The notes: generated from the letters alone by a model not told the origin. DNA of 64,000 nucleotides from Paraburkholderia sp. PGU19 (GCF_013426915.1 NZ_AP023181.1:1736001-1800000), one strand, 5' to 3'. Numbered from the stretch's first letter, positions 9,588 through 18,456 are shown. Made by a program: numbers and translations.

Positions 9588-9836
9588 ATGAAGACACGAT
9601 TCATCCTTTCGGCAGCGTGCGCCGTTGCGCTCTCTCTGACGGGCGTGGCGCACGCTCAAGGCATGCCGGCCCAACAGAATGCGCAACCGGCTGCAACCAC
9701 GACCACGTCCAGCACCACCGACTACGGCGGCGTATCCGGGACCACTATGGCGATGGGCAATCCAGCCCACCCAGCATGGACACAGCCCGCCAGCTGCGGC
9801 CATCTGGCGCGGTGCAACCCGGATTCGGGCCACTGA
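9588..9836 (+). CDS. Small exported protein with C-terminal CGHL..RCN signature
   Basis: An 82-residue protein with a clear signal peptide (KTRFILSAACAVALSL, cleavage near AHAQ). A Thr/Ser-rich linker with 'DYGGVSGTT' follows. The C-terminus reads CGHLARCNPDSGH. Two cysteines six residues apart and nearby histidines suggest a disulphide or a bound metal. The same 'YGGVS' and CGHL..RCN.DS.H pattern recurs in the protein at 32767-33090, so this is a real family. ATG 9588 has GAAGGAG upstream. It precedes an SDR and a cupin gene on the same strand. Function unknown. Confidence 0.8.
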   Translation: MKTRFILSAACAVALSLTGVAHAQGMPAQQNAQPAATTTTSSTTDYGGVSGTTMAMGNPAHPAWTQPASCGHLARCNPDSGH

Positions 9837-9896
9837 ACGAGCGGTTGAGTTCGAACGGTTGAAAGTCCTGCAACGATCGACGATGGAGGGTGACTC

Positions 9897-10652
9897 ATGA
9901 AGATCGTTATCATTGGCGGCACGGGCCTGATCGGCTCGAAGACGGCCGCTATTCTGCGTCAGGCGGGTCACGATGTCGTCGCCGCTTCGCCCCGAAGCGG
10001 CGTCAACACCATCACAGGTGAAGGGCTCAAAGCGTGCCTGACAGGCGCGCAGGTAGTCATCGACCTGTCTAATTCGCCTTCATTCGAAGACAAGGCGGTG
10101 CTGGAATTTTTCGAAACATCCGCCCGCAACCTTCGCACGGCCGAGGCGGAAGCGGGCGTCCGGCACCATGTCGCGCTGTCCATCGTCGGAACCGATCGCA
10201 CGCCCGAGAACGGCTACTTTCGCGCGAAGGTCGCGCAGGAGAAGCTGATCGAGTCTTCCGGTGTTCCCTACACGATCGTCCGCTCGACCCAGTTCCTCGA
10301 ATTCCTTGGCGGCATCGCCGATTCAGGCATGCAAGGGAACGCTGTCCGGCTCTCGCCAGGCATGTTCCAGCCTATCGCGGCCGATGACGTCGCCGCGATC
10401 GTCGCGGATGTCGCGCTCGCCGCGCCGCGCAACGGCATCATCGATATTGCGGGACCGGAGCGCGCGCCGTTCGACGAAATCGTCGCCCGATATCTGAAAG
10501 CGGCCGGCGATCCGCGCGAAGTCGTGCGCGACCCCGAGGCCCGTTACTTCGGCGGCCTGGTCGGAGATCTTTCGCTCGTGCCGCTCGGCGAGGCGCGCCT
10601 TGGCAAGATCGGTTTCGACGAATGGTTTCGCCGCTCGCAGAGCAAAGCCTGA
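9897..10652 (+). CDS. NAD(P)-binding atypical SDR, NmrA-like
   Basis: A 251-residue Rossmann protein with the nucleotide loop GGTGLIGSKTA at the N-terminus and an NmrA-like layout. It has 'VVIDLSNSPSF' in place of the usual catalytic loop, then 'VPYTIVRSTQFLEF', which is typical of atypical SDRs. It may be a reductase or an NAD(P)-sensing protein. GGAGGG stands 6 bases before ATG 9897. The cupin gene follows 33 bases later, so the two probably share a transcript. Confidence 0.88.
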   Translation: MKIVIIGGTGLIGSKTAAILRQAGHDVVAASPRSGVNTITGEGLKACLTGAQVVIDLSNSPSFEDKAVLEFFETSARNLRTAEAEAGVRHHVALSIVGTDRTPENGYFRAKVAQEKLIESSGVPYTIVRSTQFLEFLGGIADSGMQGNAVRLSPGMFQPIAADDVAAIVADVALAAPRNGIIDIAGPERAPFDEIVARYLKAAGDPREVVRDPEARYFGGLVGDLSLVPLGEARLGKIGFDEWFRRSQSKA

Positions 10653-10685
10653 TTGCGCATCCTTCAAACTAACAACAGGTGTGAC

Positions 10686-11102
10686 ATGAAACGTATCTTC
10701 TGTTCGCTGCTCATCGCGAGCTTGCCATTTAGCAGCGTGCTTGCGCAGATACCAAAAGAAAAGAGCGCCAAGGTGACGCTCGTCTATCAGCACGAACTGC
10801 CGAACGTTCCGGGCAAGAGCATCAAGGGCGTGCTGGTCGAGTATGGTCCGGGCGGCTATTCGGCCGGTCATACGCACGCGAAGTCCGCGTTTATCTATGC
10901 GACCGTGCTCGAGGGTGCGATCCGCAGTCAGGTCAATGATGGACCTGTGACGGTCTACAAGGCCGGGCAGAACTTTTCCGAACTGCCCGGCGACCGCCAT
11001 GGCGTCAGCGCGAATGCGAGCAAGACGAAGCCGGCGAAGCTTCTCGCCGTCTTCGTGGTCGATACGAACGAGACGGAACTCACGACACCATTCGGGAATT
11101 GA
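10686..11102 (+). CDS. Exported cupin-domain protein
   Basis: A 138-residue protein with an N-terminal signal peptide (KRIFCSLLIASLPFSSVLAQ) followed by a single cupin barrel. The first metal motif is 'GGYSAGHTHAKSAFIYATVLEG'-like, and 'LPGDRHGVSAN' gives the second histidine. Periplasmic cupins of this type bind a metal but have no fixed reaction. ATG 10686 gives a clean signal peptide; the frame is open 33 bases upstream. It is probably co-transcribed with the SDR before it and converges with the LysR gene 9 bases on. Confidence 0.85.
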   Translation: MKRIFCSLLIASLPFSSVLAQIPKEKSAKVTLVYQHELPNVPGKSIKGVLVEYGPGGYSAGHTHAKSAFIYATVLEGAIRSQVNDGPVTVYKAGQNFSELPGDRHGVSANASKTKPAKLLAVFVVDTNETELTTPFGN

Positions 11103-11111
11103 GTTCGAGGC

Positions 11112-12008
11112 TCAACGGGCGCGTCTGCCGAGTTCGTCTGCGCGCCGGCAGACGGCTTGCATCAGCACGGTCGCGCTGCGCGACGGTGGGGAGAACTTTG
11201 AATAGACGAACGTCGATACCATCTCCAGATCCTCGACGAGCTGACGCACGATGCAGTCGCTATCGCCCGCCGCGAACTCGTCGACGATCGCCAGTCCGAG
11301 TCCGCCGCGCACGAGTGCGAGCGCCTGATCGGCGCGCGTGACGTCGACCACGGATGTCAGTTCGACATTGGCCTGCTGGCATGCGCGCACGATGATCGTG
11401 CCGAACGGGATGTCGCGCCGGAAAAGAATCATCGGCTCTTGCTCCAGGTCTGCGAGCGCGATCCGTTCGCGGGCGGCGAGCGGATGGCCCGGCGGCAACG
11501 CGCACACCATTCGCCCGCGCATGAACGGCACGGCCTCCAGATGTTCATGCTCGATTGGCAGCGACGTGATTGCGACGTCGACGGACTTGCTCAGCAATTC
11601 GAGTGGCAAGTCGGCCATTAGCGTGGTATGCCAGTCGACGCTGAGCCCCGGCAACTGCCGCTTCAGTTCGACGATGGCGGGCGCGACGACGCCAGGCGCA
11701 AGCGAAGGGCTGCACGCGACGCGCAACAGGCTGGCCGGGCCAAGCGCGAGCGCCCGCGCGAACTCATCGACGCGCAACGCCGATTGATAAACCTGCTCGA
11801 CCTCGCGATACAGCGCCTGCGCTTCGGCCGTCGGAATGAGCCGGCCCTTCGCGCGCTCGAACAGCCGCAGTCCGAGCGTCGTCTCGGTGTGCGCGACCAG
11901 TTTGCTGACGGCGGGCTGCGAGACGTACAGCATCTTCGCCGCCGCGTTGATCGAACCCGTCAGCATCACCGCGCGGAACACTTCCATCTGTCGCAGCTTG
12001 AAACGCAT
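11112..12008 (-). CDS. LysR-type transcriptional regulator
   Basis: A 298-residue LysR regulator. Residues 5-62 form the helix-turn-helix (SINAAAKMLYVSQPAVSKLVA). The rest is the periplasmic-binding-protein-like effector domain. It is divergent from an amidohydrolase and aldo/keto reductase pair across a 152-base gap that would hold its operator. LysR proteins normally control such a neighbour, so the effector is probably the substrate or product of those enzymes. Confidence 0.92.
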   Translation of the reverse strand: MRFKLRQMEVFRAVMLTGSINAAAKMLYVSQPAVSKLVAHTETTLGLRLFERAKGRLIPTAEAQALYREVEQVYQSALRVDEFARALALGPASLLRVACSPSLAPGVVAPAIVELKRQLPGLSVDWHTTLMADLPLELLSKSVDVAITSLPIEHEHLEAVPFMRGRMVCALPPGHPLAARERIALADLEQEPMILFRRDIPFGTIIVRACQQANVELTSVVDVTRADQALALVRGGLGLAIVDEFAAGDSDCIVRQLVEDLEMVSTFVYSKFSPPSRSATVLMQAVCRRADELGRRAR

Positions 12009-12160
12009 CGTTGTTCCGTATCCGTGCAGAGATTAACCAAAGGTTATAGGGTAGCCTAAACACGGCATACGACAGCGGCCCGGCAACCGATTAGTATTGC
12101 CGGGCCGCGATTTGCGCTGCTGCGCGCAGCACACACGATGGCCTGCATAGGGAACCTGAG

Positions 12161-13000
12161 ATGAGCGTATTCGACGAAGACAAGATCGACTGCCACTGCC
12201 ATATCTTCGATCCCGTTCGCTTCCCCTACCGGAACGACACCGCGTATCGGCCGGCACAGCAGGAGATCGGCACGGCCGCGCAGTTCGTTCACGTGATGGA
12301 CGCGTATGGTGTGCGGCATGCGCTGCTGGTCGGGCCTACGAGCGGCTACCGGACCGATAACCGTTGCCTGCTCGACGCATTGGATACGTACCAGGAACGC
12401 TTTCGCGGCATCGCGGTGGTCGATAACGATATCGGCCGAGACGAGCTTGTTGCGCTGCGTCGCGCGGGCGTGGTTGGGGTCGCATTCAACCCGGCGATGG
12501 AAGGCGTCGAACTCGTACGCGATGCAGGTGCGCTGTTTGCACTGCTGGCTGACCTCGGGATGTTTGCGCAGATTCAGGTGTACGGCGATCAACTGGTCGC
12601 GCTGGCGCCGTGGCTCGCGCAGCAGGAAGCGCAGATTCTGATTGACCACGGCGGGCGGCCCGATATCGAAGCGGGCGTCGCTCAACCGGGCTTCCAGGCG
12701 CTCCTGCGGCTTGCGGATTCCGCGCGCGCAAGCGTCAAGCTGTCGGGCTGGCAAAAGTACTCGCGCAACGCGCATCCCTATGAGGACGCGTGGCCCTACG
12801 CGCACGCGCTGCTTGGCGCCTTCGGCCCGCAACGCTGCGTGTGGGGTTCGGACTGGCCGTTCCTGCGCGCGCCGGAACGGCTCGACTATGGGCCGCTGCT
12901 GACGCTGTTTGAGCAGATTGTTCCCGACGCGGAAACCCGGCATCAGATTCAGTGGGAAACGCCGCGACGCCTTTTCGGCTTCGACGCTCAACGATCTTGA
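12161..13000 (+). CDS. Amidohydrolase-2 family (TIM-barrel lactonase/decarboxylase-like) protein
   Basis: A 279-residue TIM-barrel hydrolase of the Amidohydro_2 group, which includes 2-pyrone-4,6-dicarboxylate lactonase and sugar-lactone hydrolases. Visible signatures are 'DCHCHIFDP' at residues 10-18 (first metal/acid site), 'ILIDHGGRP' in the middle, and 'CVWGSDWPFLRAPE' near the C-terminus with the catalytic aspartate. The substrate is not identifiable. It is divergent from LysR, with an aldo/keto reductase right behind it, so a two-step route for a lactone or aldehyde is likely. Confidence 0.88.
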   Translation: MSVFDEDKIDCHCHIFDPVRFPYRNDTAYRPAQQEIGTAAQFVHVMDAYGVRHALLVGPTSGYRTDNRCLLDALDTYQERFRGIAVVDNDIGRDELVALRRAGVVGVAFNPAMEGVELVRDAGALFALLADLGMFAQIQVYGDQLVALAPWLAQQEAQILIDHGGRPDIEAGVAQPGFQALLRLADSARASVKLSGWQKYSRNAHPYEDAWPYAHALLGAFGPQRCVWGSDWPFLRAPERLDYGPLLTLFEQIVPDAETRHQIQWETPRRLFGFDAQRS

Positions 13001-13014
13001 CACCCGTATCAATG

Positions 13015-13860
13015 ATGGAGAAACAACGCTTGGAACACATCGTCAATCGACACGGCCTCGACATGCCGAAGCTCGGTCTCGGCACCTGGCCGATGGTCGG
13101 CGAAGACTGCACCCGCGCAGTCGTTCAGGCTATCGAACTCGGCTATCGACATATCGACACGGCAGCTGGCTACGGGAACGAAGATGCCGTCGGCGCCGCG
13201 CTCGCTGCGTCGCCGGTGCCGCGCGAGCAGATCCACGTGACCAGCAAGGTCTGGTGGGATCAGCTCGAACCGCAGGCGCTGCGCGCGTCATGCGAGCGTT
13301 CGTTGCGAGACTTGCGCAGCGAGTACGTGGATCTGTTCCTGATTCATTGGCCCACGCAGGAGATGGATCTGCGCCGCTCGATCGATGCGCTCGTCGGGCT
13401 GAAGGAGCGCGGGCTTGCGCGGGCGATCGGTGTTGCCAACTTCCCGTTGCCGCTGTTGCGTGAGGCGGTCGAGACGATCGGCGCGCCGCTCGCGGCGATA
13501 CAGGTCGAGTATCACGTGACGCTCGGTCAGTCGAAGCTGCTGGATTTCGCGCGGCAGCACGAGATGGCGCTGACGGCGTATAGCCCGCTTGTGCGTAATC
13601 GTGTGTCGGAGATTCCTGCGATCGTTGATGTTGCGCGCAAGCATGGTGTGCTGCCGACGCAGGTCGCTCTGGCCTGGCTGCTTGAGCAGTCGAATGTTGC
13701 TGCTGTGCCGAAGGCGAGTGGCGCGGCGAATCAGACTTCGAACTTGGCGTCGCTTGATGTGCGACTTGACGATGAAGACCGCGCGGTCATTGCTGCGTTG
13801 CCGAAGGGCGAGCGGCTCGTGAGTCCTGTGTTTGCGCCGCAATGGGATGAGGTGGTGTGA
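13015..13860 (+). CDS. Aldo/keto reductase
   Basis: An AKR of about 281 residues, an NADPH-dependent (alpha/beta)8 barrel that reduces aldehydes or ketones. The catalytic tetrad is visible: Asp and Tyr in 'HIDTAAGYGNE', Lys in 'VTSKVWW' and His in 'LFLIHWP'. The C-terminal coenzyme loop 'AAVPKASGAANQTSN' is also present. The start is ambiguous: tandem ATGs at 13012 and 13015, or TTG 13030, which has GGAGAAA seven bases upstream. It directly follows the amidohydrolase and is co-transcribed with it. Confidence 0.9.
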   Translation: MEKQRLEHIVNRHGLDMPKLGLGTWPMVGEDCTRAVVQAIELGYRHIDTAAGYGNEDAVGAALAASPVPREQIHVTSKVWWDQLEPQALRASCERSLRDLRSEYVDLFLIHWPTQEMDLRRSIDALVGLKERGLARAIGVANFPLPLLREAVETIGAPLAAIQVEYHVTLGQSKLLDFARQHEMALTAYSPLVRNRVSEIPAIVDVARKHGVLPTQVALAWLLEQSNVAAVPKASGAANQTSNLASLDVRLDDEDRAVIAALPKGERLVSPVFAPQWDEVV

Positions 13861-14173
13861 TTTGATTTTTGCTGCGCAAGCGGTCCGTTTTGGTATGCCT
13901 TTGCGCTGGCGTTTTGCATTCGTGACGCGGACGGCTTGGTTGTGTTTGGTTGTTCTAACCGAGCTTTATGAGTTGCCTCATCTAACCAACAATCAACGGT
14001 ACTGGGTTGCAGGACTCATGCGCGAACTTGATGAAATTCGGGAGCACATTGCAATGGGCGCCATGGCGTAGCTTTCTTTTAACGTAAGGATGAGGTAGCC
14101 GTTTTCCTTGCTTCCGACAATCGTTTCTTCCGCTCATTGTCATGGGACTTGTTTTTTCGTAAGCCGGCTTTCA
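13861..14173. other. Intergenic region with a possible gene remnant
   Basis: A frame covering 13944-14071 ends with 'LTNNQRYWVAGLMRELDEI', which resembles the C-terminal part of the small protein at 25417-25683 (LTEHQR...HELNEIE). It lacks its own start and ribosome site and may be a leftover fragment. Nothing else was recognised. Confidence 0.3.
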
Positions 14174-15041
14174 TCAGCTTCTTCTAGAAGTCATTGCGAG
14201 CCTTCTCGACGGGCGCGGATTGCAACCGTGTCCGCTCGCGCTCCCCGACAATGCGGCGCTGCCGACGGACGATGCCCTGTCGCTGACCAGGGTCGTTAGC
14301 CCGCTAACCCTCGTAAAGCCCCAATAGTATGTCGACAGAGCCTTGCCCGCTCTATCTCTCAGGGCTAACAAGCTAACTGAGGGCAACCTCAGGTTGAGCT
14401 CCAGCGGCAAAATCACGCGGGCACCAACGCCAGAGATGCCTGTCGCCAACTCTTCAGGGAAGATAGTCACTCCCTGCGAATCGCTCTCAAGCAAGGTTTT
14501 CATTGCCGCGACGGACGAGGTCTCCACGACGGGCTCCGGAGCTATCGCGTCTTGCCGAATGAAAATCTCTTCGATTGCGCTACGCGATGGAGTGGGACGA
14601 GGGGGAAGGAACCAGTGAGCATCCGCAAGGTCACCGAGTGCGACTCTCCGCCGTGCGGCGAGATTCATGCGTCAAACCGCAACGAAAGCGGCACGCTGCG
14701 TGTAAAGAATCTCCTGTTGCAACTCGCGGAGTGTTCGTGCGATATACGGCCGATAACGCAATCTAGCGCGCCCCCTCAGCATCTCGACCCGATATTCCGT
14801 GTGCCGGTCCTGCACCGCGTAGCGATAGTGATATCCCTGTTTTCGTAAAGCGTACATCGCGTTCGTCAGCAAGGAATAGGAGATGAACTGGATGACGCCG
14901 ACCCGAAACACACCTGGTATCCACGTTGAACTGCTGTGACTTCGTAGCCAGCTTGCGAAGGTCTTCAAGAAATGTTGCCCCGCTTGGATAAAGATTTGGG
15001 ACCTGACGCATGCGAAGCGTAGGTAGGGCAGGTGAATACAT
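14174..15041 (-). pseudogene. Frameshifted LysR-type regulator
   Basis: Three reading frames in a row on the - strand add up to most of a LysR regulator. 14968-15041 gives 'SGATFLEDLRKLA', the linker helix. 14672-14968 gives 'VGVIQFISYSLL' and 'TRTLRELQQEILYTQRAAF', the first half of the effector domain, with a further internal frame change after 'EMLRG'. 14174-14668 gives 'PVVETSSVAAMKTLLESDSQGVTIFP', the second half. The DNA-binding N-terminus is missing. At least two frameshifts and a 5' deletion mean it is inactive. Confidence 0.8.
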
Positions 15042-15598
15042 CTACCGTGACTGCAAAAACGGTATATACGGTTTCATGGTAACAGTGCAAGTAAGCACAC
15101 ACACGGCTTGGTCCACACTGCTGCTGGTATGGCAGTGGGCACTGCCCCCATTGGTCGAAGGAATATCGGGATACGGTTTTTTGGGAGGACGTCTTGGATA
15201 GCCGCACACAAAGACCGCTCAAAGGTCTACTTTTCCGGACACCCGCAACACGTTTGTGCGGCCCATGCCATAAGGCTGCGTGCATCGGTTCGGGATTCTC
15301 ATGTCGGCTTTTATCAGAGTTGTGTCTTGGTAGTCCGTACTCACAGCGTCGACTGGTGAAATTGCAGACTCTCATTGACGCGGCATCTTCGTGCGAGCAC
15401 ACGTTGTGCCTGTTCATACGACGAAAGTCCGTCCTGCAATGACAAGTTTTTGGCGGCTACTGGCGACCCTGTAGCCTCTCATTGCCAAGGGTACTTCGCT
15501 AAAATTCAGATGGCGACAGTTGATATCGGAATACCGCGAGTTTCGTGGCTTTTCGCTGAGCCTACTGTCATTTTTTAGACAAATGGCGCCGACGCTCG
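15042..15598. other. Region without a recognised gene
   Basis: Frames up to about 150 codons exist on the - strand, but they have no ribosome site, are cysteine- and arginine-rich without pattern, and match nothing I recognise. The stretch is less GC-rich than its left neighbour and lies beside a decayed gene, so it is probably non-coding debris. Confidence 0.4.
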
Positions 15599-16093
15599 AT
15601 GCAACCCGACCTGGTAACTTCATTTGCACGCGACAGAGGTGAAACTCTGGTGCGCCTTGATTCGGTTCCGAGGCCGGCGCCTGTCTCGACTGACCCATCT
15701 GTCATTGCCGACGAAGGTCGAGCCATGCTTGTCTACCGCATTGCACCGTCCGAGCCTCACCGATATAACTCTCTCGCTCGAAATGAAGCGCCGTTTTGTC
15801 TCGTGCGTTTCGACGCCGCTGTGTTCCAAAGCCTCGGGCCACCCAACAATGAAGAGGTGAGCCGACATGTCCTGCATGCAAAGGGCTTATGCTGTAGCGG
15901 CGCCTATGAGGTCCTTTATTCGACTCTTGTTGCCGAGTGGTGGCCGAATGCTCCTCGTGCGATTGCCCTTCGCCATTTCATCATTACCTTCGAAGACAGT
16001 AGTTTCGAATGCGTCGCGAGCGACTGTCGACTCGCCGGCATCTATAGAGCAGCCGACATTGCCTGCCGGGAGGCGTTTCACCAACTGCGCTGA
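15599..16093 (+). CDS. Unknown protein, paralogue of 34580-35074
   Basis: A 164-residue protein of unknown function. From residue about 25 on it is clearly homologous to the product of 34580-35074. Shared blocks include 'VFQSLGPPN', 'HVLHAKGLC', 'STLVAEWWPN' and 'FEDSSFECVA'. The two are similar through the stop codon, which supports both as coding. ATG 15599 is the first start in frame but has no clear ribosome site. No signal peptide or membrane segment is visible; the compact alpha/beta look suggests a cytoplasmic protein. Confidence 0.7.
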   Translation: MQPDLVTSFARDRGETLVRLDSVPRPAPVSTDPSVIADEGRAMLVYRIAPSEPHRYNSLARNEAPFCLVRFDAAVFQSLGPPNNEEVSRHVLHAKGLCCSGAYEVLYSTLVAEWWPNAPRAIALRHFIITFEDSSFECVASDCRLAGIYRAADIACREAFHQLR

Positions 16094-16816
16094 TTGATGG
16101 AGCGCTACGCGCTGCACTCAAACCCGCTAAAAAGAGTCACATCCACTTGATGGCTTGACGTCTAAACGAAGTCCTCGTCCAGAAGAGAGGAAGATAAAGA
16201 CATCTGTAGCGAATCGACCTTATACCTCCCACTCGGTTCTGCATATTAGATGCTGTCACTGTCAAAATATTGGCGCCCCTCTGGGTAGGAGCGTCGCATC
16301 GCCTTGTAATCACAGTAATGTCTAACCCGTGGTTGTCGACCCAAGCGCGTGCCCACGCGACGCCAGCCAATTGTGCTTCCTCTTCAAGTCGAAAGTACCT
16401 AGAACGCCGACGATTCCGACCAGCCCGGCTACACGGATTCACACCGTGCGGTTCGGCCTCCAGGCAAACGTGACGAGTGGAACCCTCATTGATTCAACGC
16501 AGCAGATGGGCGTCATTCCCATCTCTGATGGGCCGACTGGGGTGATGTACGATTCGCAGAGCAATGTCGTCACAATCGCGCGTTGAAGCGCCAGGGCGCG
16601 CAGCGTCAGGCATCGAGCACGCAGACCGTCTCACCTGGTACCGTCCAGGCCGCGCCCCGGCGCCTGGTTATATGCCGAGACTCCTCCGGCATACGAGGCG
16701 CCAAGCAACTTGTTTCAGATTCCAAGCGAAGCTGCGCAAGCACGGGACGACAGCAGATAAATCGGTGGCCTTTGGCCAGATATCCGGTCTCGCTTCAACA
16801 CACTTTCGGCGATGTT
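16094..16816. other. Non-coding region with a diverged repeat copy
   Basis: 16128-16240 is a diverged copy of the interspersed segment at 22760-22961. Further on, a + strand frame ending at 16586 has a plausible tail ('GTLIDSTQQMGVIPISDG') but no start, so it may be the 3' stub of a lost gene. No intact gene was seen. Confidence 0.45.
16128..16240. repeat. Interspersed repeat R1, diverged copy
   Basis: Shares 'TTGATGGCTT', 'GAAGTCCTCG', 'AAAGACATCTGTAG' and 'CTTATA' in the same order as the copies at 22760-22961 and 62222-62423. Identity is much lower than between those two, so this is an old copy. Confidence 0.6.
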
Positions 16817-17269
16817 TTACGTGCGTCGTTGGTATCGAATGCTGACCAGAGGCATGCCGAGTGCGGTTGCATCTATCCTTTGGAGCCGGACTGTCGTACC
16901 CGGCAAGTGCCAGACTGCGAGGTCGTTGGAAGTTGACTGCTGTTCCGCGCGGCCATAGGCCGCGGCAAGAAGCATGAGCCATGATTCGAAGCAGCCGACA
17001 GGATTCTGGTCAAGCGGTATAACTATTATTTCGTTCAACAGGGCGTCGCATCCGAAAAAGAAGTGAGCGGTACATTCCCAGGCTCCGACCGTGATTTTAG
17101 AAATGGCGAAGGACGCGAGGCTTTTGGGCCTTCTATGGCGCATCGGCGCATGTAATCGCGTTTCCTCTCCTGGAAACATCGCCAGGACGTCCCGGTCAGT
17201 CATCCACCAGCTAACTGGCGCGCAGTTACCAATTCTGACACATCGCGCAGCTTCTTGATTTGAATTCAT
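16817..17269 (-). CDS. Unknown protein
   Basis: A 150-residue protein of unknown function. ATG 17269 has a strong GGGGGG ribosome site at 4-9 bases. The middle is hydrophobic and strand-rich (ITVGAWECTAHFFFG, EIIVIPLDQNP). The C-terminal third has the pattern 'LAAAYGRAE...WHLPGTTVRLQRI...SIRY', as in small beta proteins. No signal peptide is visible. It has no neighbour on the same strand and lies in a decayed region, so it may be a recent arrival or a survivor. Confidence 0.65.
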   Translation of the reverse strand: MNSNQEAARCVRIGNCAPVSWWMTDRDVLAMFPGEETRLHAPMRHRRPKSLASFAISKITVGAWECTAHFFFGCDALLNEIIVIPLDQNPVGCFESWLMLLAAAYGRAEQQSTSNDLAVWHLPGTTVRLQRIDATALGMPLVSIRYQRRT

Positions 17270-17690
17270 AGTCCCCCCAATTGCGGCAGCAGTGCTACTG
17301 CGCTCATATTCGGGCCTCGACCTGTGTCGTTTCCCCTTTTCTTCAGGAAAGAATGCCCAATATCGCGGTCACCGTATGTGACACCCTGCACACAAATCCG
17401 TGTCTGTCGCTCGCGCCGTCGTAAAACTGTCAGAACGCCACATCCCGCGGCGCTTCCATCCTTGGGGGAAGGGCATGCTTGTCGACCGTTTCCTGCCAGG
17501 CACTGCGAGACAACCTATGTTGCATAGACAACAGACGTCTTCGAGAGATGGTTCTGGTAGTCCGTATCCATGCAAGCCCAAACCCGTGAGGCAGCGCGAG
17601 GTAAAGCGAATTGTTCTCATTTTTCAGTGGGGCCAGTGGCGCAGCGTCCCAGCGCATCGACTGACAGCTCGTCGTCTAAGTTGAGGCGAG

Positions 17691-17775
17691 GTGGATGATT
17701 TGCACGAAGGTGAACAGGCAAACTGCGATTCGTGCGGCGAACCGGTTGCGCTCGAATTGAATGGCGGCGTGCGAC
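17691..17775 (+). pseudogene. Fragment of a zinc-ribbon gene (copy of 39736-39909)
   Basis: Encodes 'DDLHEGEQANCDSCGEPVAL', nearly identical to the second half of the zinc-ribbon protein at 39736-39909, and the DNA matches almost base for base. The first CxxC, the start and the ribosome site are absent, so only the 3' part was copied or kept. Confidence 0.8.
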
Positions 17776-17980
17776 GGGTGCCCGCCGGGCAGTGGGGAGT
17801 CAGCCACGGTCGCACGTCAAACGAACTGGCGCCGCATTGACGCATCGGGTCGGAGCCGCCAAACTCGCGCGCCTCGGCGAGTCCCGCTACGCGGACGCAA
17901 AGCCCTCCAGTTCGTCGAGCATCTGGGTACCGCATGTGGTCCGGAGACTGGAGCGTCCGCCCTTCAGGACGGGGCTGACG

Positions 17981-17995
17981 TCGCCTATAGTGATT
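17981..17995 (+). promoter_or_regulatory. Conserved -10-like element before the cupin gene
   Basis: The 15-mer TCGCCTATAGTGATT stands 44 bases before the cupin ATG. The same 15-mer stands 45 bases before the frameshifted copy at 57789. TATAGT would be the -10 hexamer. No matching -35 is shared, so the assignment is tentative. Confidence 0.5.
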
Positions 17996-18039
17996 AGCAT
18001 GGCTTGAGGGATAGGTGGGTTGATTACCGGAGGTGCGAA

Positions 18040-18456
18040 ATGGAAGTCTCACCCAAGGCGAAAGTGTGCCGTGTCGTTCGCGGTGGCGCCAGCTACACGT
18101 CCCAACAGGGCTCCGTGCACGCCCCCGGTATCAGCAAGGAGACGGTGGGCTCCGAGGTCCTCTACCTCGGCGCGGTGTCCGTCCCGCCCGGAGGCAGAAC
18201 CAGGGCCCATATCCACGAACGCCATGACACCGCGCATTACATGCTAAGCGGCGACGAAATCGAGTTCTATACGGGGGAAGAACTTGAAGACCGGCAAGTG
18301 GCGCACCCTGGCGATTACATCTTCACCCCTGCGAGCGTTCCCCATGTCGCCGTTAACCGCAGTCCGACCTCCGCCGTCTTCGTCGTAGCCCGCAATGAGC
18401 CGACGGCGAAGGAAAGCGTGGTCATGCGTCCGGAACTCGATGCCACAGTGCCTTGA
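18040..18456 (+). CDS. Cupin-domain protein (intact copy)
   Basis: A 138-residue single-domain cupin. The first metal motif is 'RTRAHIHERHDTAHYMLSGDEIE' in outline (His-x-His, then Glu/His) and the second is 'HPGDYIFTPASVPHVAVN'. Such proteins often sit beside dioxygenases or act as dioxygenases or isomerases; there is no partner here. ATG 18040 has GGAGGTGCGAA upstream. A frameshifted copy lies at 57789-58207 and a 3' stub at 20554-20628, so this is the one working member. Confidence 0.88.
   Translation: MEVSPKAKVCRVVRGGASYTSQQGSVHAPGISKETVGSEVLYLGAVSVPPGGRTRAHIHERHDTAHYMLSGDEIEFYTGEELEDRQVAHPGDYIFTPASVPHVAVNRSPTSAVFVVARNEPTAKESVVMRPELDATVP

Larger units (their letters stand above)
17270..18039. 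other. Region with gene debris and a promoter-like element
   Basis: No intact gene. It contains the zinc-ribbon fragment at 17691-17775 and, at its right end, a conserved -10-like element upstream of the cupin gene. The remaining frames show no ribosome sites or recognisable motifs. Confidence 0.5.

Noticed and set aside
10323..11000. 225-codon frame on the - strand
   Set aside because: Covers the antisense of the SDR and cupin genes; typical high-GC shadow frame.
12056..13012. 318-codon frame on the - strand
   Set aside because: Antisense to the amidohydrolase gene, which has clear catalytic motifs.
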